Below are positions 61,537-64,000 of a DNA stretch of 64,000 nt, piece by piece (positions within the stretch are counted from its first letter, which is position 1; the number at the start of each line of letters is the position of its first letter). Under the pieces are notes generated by a model. It did no database searches. It was not told where the DNA came from and was given only the letters and a program-made list of their open reading frames with translations. A program made the position numbers and the translations under genes. The stretch is from Caldilineaceae bacterium (GTDB lineage Bacteria; Chloroflexota; Anaerolineae; Caldilineales; Caldilineaceae): NCBI GenBank assembly GCA_020634815.1, contig JACKBA010000017.1:1-64000 (forward strand), written 5' to 3'.

Positions 61537-62433
61537 CTAGCGGCTAGGGTCGAAGTGGGCAGGCTCAGAGATGATGGCGTGGATTTCCGGCCCCCGTTTA
61601 CCTGGCGACAGACGCGCCGTCACGATCTGGGGATCGTGTTGGAAGACCAGCAACGCGTCCCGCTCCATTGCCTCATGCGCCAGGCGGCGTTTGGTCTCCA
61701 TACTCTGTATGGGCATGATGTCGAATGCCGGCACCCAGGCAAGGCGCTGCAAGTGTACTGCCCAGCTCGCAGCATCGGTCAGGAAGAGCAGGCTTTCGCC
61801 GCCGTCCTCCACCCACACGGTCTGAATGGCCGCCGTATGGCCCGGCGCCAGGTCAGTCCGCACGCCAGCCGCCAGCCGCTGCGGGCCGTCGACGATTTCG
61901 AGCTTGCCCTGCTCCAACAAAGGGCGGAAATTGTCGGTGATGTAGGTCGCTGCCGTTCGTTCGTTGGGGAAACTGGCGTCGGCCAGGTCAATCCGCTGAC
62001 CGATGTAGCGGGCCCGTGGAAAGGTTGCGATGGCAGGCCCCGCTGCGCCATCTGGCGTATCCCACTGCGTCGCTCCGCCGATGTGGTCGCCGTGAAAATG
62101 GGTGAAGAGGACAATATCGATGTCCTCGGGCGAATAGCCGACACGCGCCAGTTCGCCGATCAGGCGCCGCTGCCGGTCGCCGAGTCCCAGCCGTTGGCGC
62201 ACCTTTTCCGGCAACTTGTCCCCATTGCCGACATCGACCAGGATGAGCCCGGCGTCAGACTCGACAAGGAGTGAGCGCGTGTCGCAAGGAACCAGGTTCT
62301 GGGCATCGGGAGTAATGACCCCCTCCCACAGCGCGCGCGGGATGAGGCCGAAGAATCCTCCACCGTCAACGTAATGGAGGCCGTCGCTAAGGATATGGCA
62401 GCGGATGGAGCCGATGTTGATCGTGTAGGCCAT
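61537..62433 (-). CDS. MBL-fold metallohydrolase
   Basis: 298 residues. Metallo-beta-lactamase fold: metal motif THFHGDHIGG near 112 (HxHxDH), a further His in APGHTAAIQTVW near 195, an Asp in LLFLTDAASW near 220, and a final His in FQHDPQIVTARL near 265. The N-terminal GFFGLIPRALWEGVITPDAQNLVPCDTRSLLV resembles quorum-quenching-lactonase-like or uncharacterised hydrolase branches. The substrate is unknown. GGCGAGGAAACC precedes the ATG. Confidence 0.88.
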   Translation of the reverse strand: MAYTINIGSIRCHILSDGLHYVDGGGFFGLIPRALWEGVITPDAQNLVPCDTRSLLVESDAGLILVDVGNGDKLPEKVRQRLGLGDRQRRLIGELARVGYSPEDIDIVLFTHFHGDHIGGATQWDTPDGAAGPAIATFPRARYIGQRIDLADASFPNERTAATYITDNFRPLLEQGKLEIVDGPQRLAAGVRTDLAPGHTAAIQTVWVEDGGESLLFLTDAASWAVHLQRLAWVPAFDIMPIQSMETKRRLAHEAMERDALLVFQHDPQIVTARLSPGKRGPEIHAIISEPAHFDPSR

Positions 62434-62719
62434 GGTTTCCTCGCCTCGGATGGTCTGTGAGCCTCAACGGGCCACAAGGAGGGTGCACGATACGAGTGTA
62501 TTGGCTGCGCACTATAATGTCAATCGACAACCGCTGCGTGGAACATTGCAGCCGCTACTGCACGTTATGATCGAGAGTTTGCGCGCTGCATCGGCAATCC
62601 ACGTCGCGCCCCAGGAATTCCGCGCTATTGGTGCCCGCCGCGATTGTTCGGGGTTTTCGCCGGCAGCGAACCATTCAGGCACCGCGCAAGCGACTACCTT
62701 CTCAGCCATCGAGTGAAAT

Positions 62720-63466
62720 ATGTCAGAAGCACGATACACACTTGTCCCGCCGCAAATTCGCAGCCGCTCGACCGAATGGGCTTTGGCGCTTGCGCTGTGC
62801 CTATCTTCCGGACTCAGTGCTGCGATGTTCGCCGTACGGGCACTGTACACGGAGTCGATCGTCTATTTCTTCCTGAATTGGAATCTGCTGCTGGCCTGGA
62901 TACCGTTCGGCATCGCCGCCTTCATGCACGTACTCGGTCGCAGGCGAACCAGCAGCCTGCCGCTGCTTGCTGTCTTGTTTGCGGTTTGGCTGCTCTTCTT
63001 TCCAAACGCCCCGTATCTCGTCAGCGACCTCATGCACCTGGCGCCGCGCCAGAACGTTCCGCTGTGGTATGACGCCATGCTCCTCTTTTCCTATGCCTGG
63101 AATGGCTTGATCCTCGGCTTTGCCTCACTTTGGCTGATTCAGCACTTGGTGGCCGAACGCCTGGGCGTGATTGCCGGCTGGCTGCTTGTCATGGTGACGC
63201 TGCCTGCCGCCGGCTTCGGCATCTACCTGGGCCGCTTCGAGCGCTGGAACAGTTGGGACGTGTTTGTCGACCCGGCCGGCCGCCTCGGTGCGATCGTGTC
63301 CGGGCTGCTCAACCCGATGGCGCACCCGCGAGCCATCGTCGTGACGCTGCTCTTTGCAGCCTTCATGGCAATCGCATATAGTACGGTGCATTTATTCGCC
63401 ATGATCCGCGTACGGCAGGCAGATGCTGCTACACGGTCGCTACACACCGTACAGACCTTGAATTGA
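62720..63466 (+). CDS. DUF1361 membrane protein
   Basis: 248 residues with about seven hydrophobic segments. DUF1361 signatures are clear: YFFLNWNLLLAWIPFGIA near 48, LLFFPNAPYLVSDLMHL near 93, WYDAMLLFSYAWNGLILGF near 115 and YLGRFERWNSWDVFVDP near 175. The family has no known function. The ATG at 62720 follows a 286-base gap without a recognised gene. Its stop overlaps the HAD gene start by one base (TGATG), so the two are co-translated. Confidence 0.88.
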   Translation: MSEARYTLVPPQIRSRSTEWALALALCLSSGLSAAMFAVRALYTESIVYFFLNWNLLLAWIPFGIAAFMHVLGRRRTSSLPLLAVLFAVWLLFFPNAPYLVSDLMHLAPRQNVPLWYDAMLLFSYAWNGLILGFASLWLIQHLVAERLGVIAGWLLVMVTLPAAGFGIYLGRFERWNSWDVFVDPAGRLGAIVSGLLNPMAHPRAIVVTLLFAAFMAIAYSTVHLFAMIRVRQADAATRSLHTVQTLN

Positions 63467-64000
63467 TGGACAACCCGAACGAACATGAGAACGAGCAAGC
63501 GCCGGATGTCGAGCGCTTTGATGATATCGAACTCCGTCCTGGGCAGGAGCCGCTGACGGCCGAGGAGAAGGAGCGCTTCCTTGCCCGGGCGCGCGCCCGC
63601 GGCCGCTCGCTCACCTCGGACGAGATGTACGCGATTTTCGGCCCCCCTCTGGAGCCGGAAGAACCAGCCCCCAATTACGCCGACGTCGAGCCGATGACCG
63701 ATATCGCCCTCGATGAACAGCGTCTGGCACTTCTGAAGCGTAACTTCTTCCCCGAACTCGGTGACGGCGAAATCGGCGCACAGCCGCTGATCCGGGGCCT
63801 CATCTTTGATTTTGACGAGACCTTGGCCCTGCGAACGCGACCGCTGGACGACCTGATGCGCGAAGGCGCACTTGCCGCCGACGCGTACATGCGGTCGACC
63901 GGCATGGATCTGCCCGAAGATTTCGCTGCCAGCATCGTGGAGGCGCGTCGTTTTGCCGAGGAGAAGTCAGCCGAAGAGCAGGAAGAACACCTGGCCGACG
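63466..64000 (+). CDS. HAD-superfamily hydrolase, partial (3' end outside window)
   Basis: 178 codons from ATG 63466 to the right edge with no stop. The first 100 residues are acidic and low in known motifs (PLTAEEKERFLARARARGRSLT). A HAD motif I appears as IFDFDETLALRTRPLDDLM at about 116-134, with nucleophile and acid Asp residues DxDxT. The cap and motifs II-IV are beyond the window. It is coupled to the DUF1361 gene. The long N-terminal extension is unusual. Confidence 0.8.
   Translation, partial: MDNPNEHENEQAPDVERFDDIELRPGQEPLTAEEKERFLARARARGRSLTSDEMYAIFGPPLEPEEPAPNYADVEPMTDIALDEQRLALLKRNFFPELGDGEIGAQPLIRGLIFDFDETLALRTRPLDDLMREGALAADAYMRSTGMDLPEDFAASIVEARRFAEEKSAEEQEEHLAD

Noticed and set aside
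62434..62719. tRNA or structured RNA in the gap before the DUF1361 gene
   Set aside because: No TTCGA-type T-loop with matching acceptor arms was found on either strand.

Overview
The window is about 64 kb of GC-rich, tightly packed bacterial DNA with no rRNA, tRNA, transposase or CRISPR array that I can see. Several traits point to a Chloroflexota bacterium, perhaps a Caldilinea/Anaerolineae relative: secreted proteins with long Thr/Pro-rich linkers, a secreted protein ending in a short FLP-type motif, a Tad pilus locus with no secretin, coenzyme-F420 and pyruvoyl arginine decarboxylase genes, and short palindromic or heptamer repeats scattered between and inside genes. This placement is inference from gene content.

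Left part (1-11.7 kb): a partial circularly permuted ATP-grasp enzyme, a small membrane protein and a divergent rhomboid protease. Then comes a long minus-strand run that starts with a circadian-type cluster: a PAS protein whose C-terminal domain resembles the KaiC-activating domain of KaiA, then KaiB, a two-domain KaiC with both phosphorylation sites, and a hybrid histidine kinase. It continues without a clear break into F420:NADP oxidoreductase, a trans-sulfuration PLP enzyme and a GNAT acetyltransferase. An SsnA-type amidohydrolase and a C-terminally truncated glycosyltransferase ending in a palindromic repeat follow.

Middle part (11.8-35 kb): a LysM/FG-GAP secreted protein, a DUF3048 lipoprotein, a class IV aminotransferase, ProA, a secreted SdrD-B-like protein, an ArsA/Get3 ATPase and two GT4 glycosyltransferases. 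Next is a translationally coupled polyamine operon (arginine to agmatine to putrescine to a deoxyhypusine-synthase-like step), then phosphohexomutase, a sugar-nucleotide epimerase and an IleRS gene carrying in-frame insertions of intergenic-type repeats. A DUF433/DUF5615 toxin-antitoxin-like pair and a T-box-controlled AlaX editing protein close this part.

Right part (35-64 kb): a phosphodiesterase-like membrane protein and a biotin-dependent carboxylase operon (BCCP, biotin carboxylase, an unknown protein, carboxyltransferase), with a biotin ligase a few genes away. Surface-protein, membrane glycosyltransferase and patatin genes follow. A 12-kb minus-strand Tad/Flp pilus locus comes next: two near-identical Flp pilins, TadE/TadG-type proteins, CpaB, CpaE, TadB, TadC, a TPR/beta-propeller protein, CpaF, a DnaB-like ATPase, a prepilin peptidase and DUF192. 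The window ends with an MBL hydrolase, a DUF1361 membrane protein and a partial HAD protein.

The most unusual system is the Kai cluster. A PAS/KaiA-C-like fusion sits directly upstream of kaiB and kaiC outside cyanobacteria, which suggests a complete three-component clock or timer in which a PAS domain takes the place of the KaiA pseudo-receiver.
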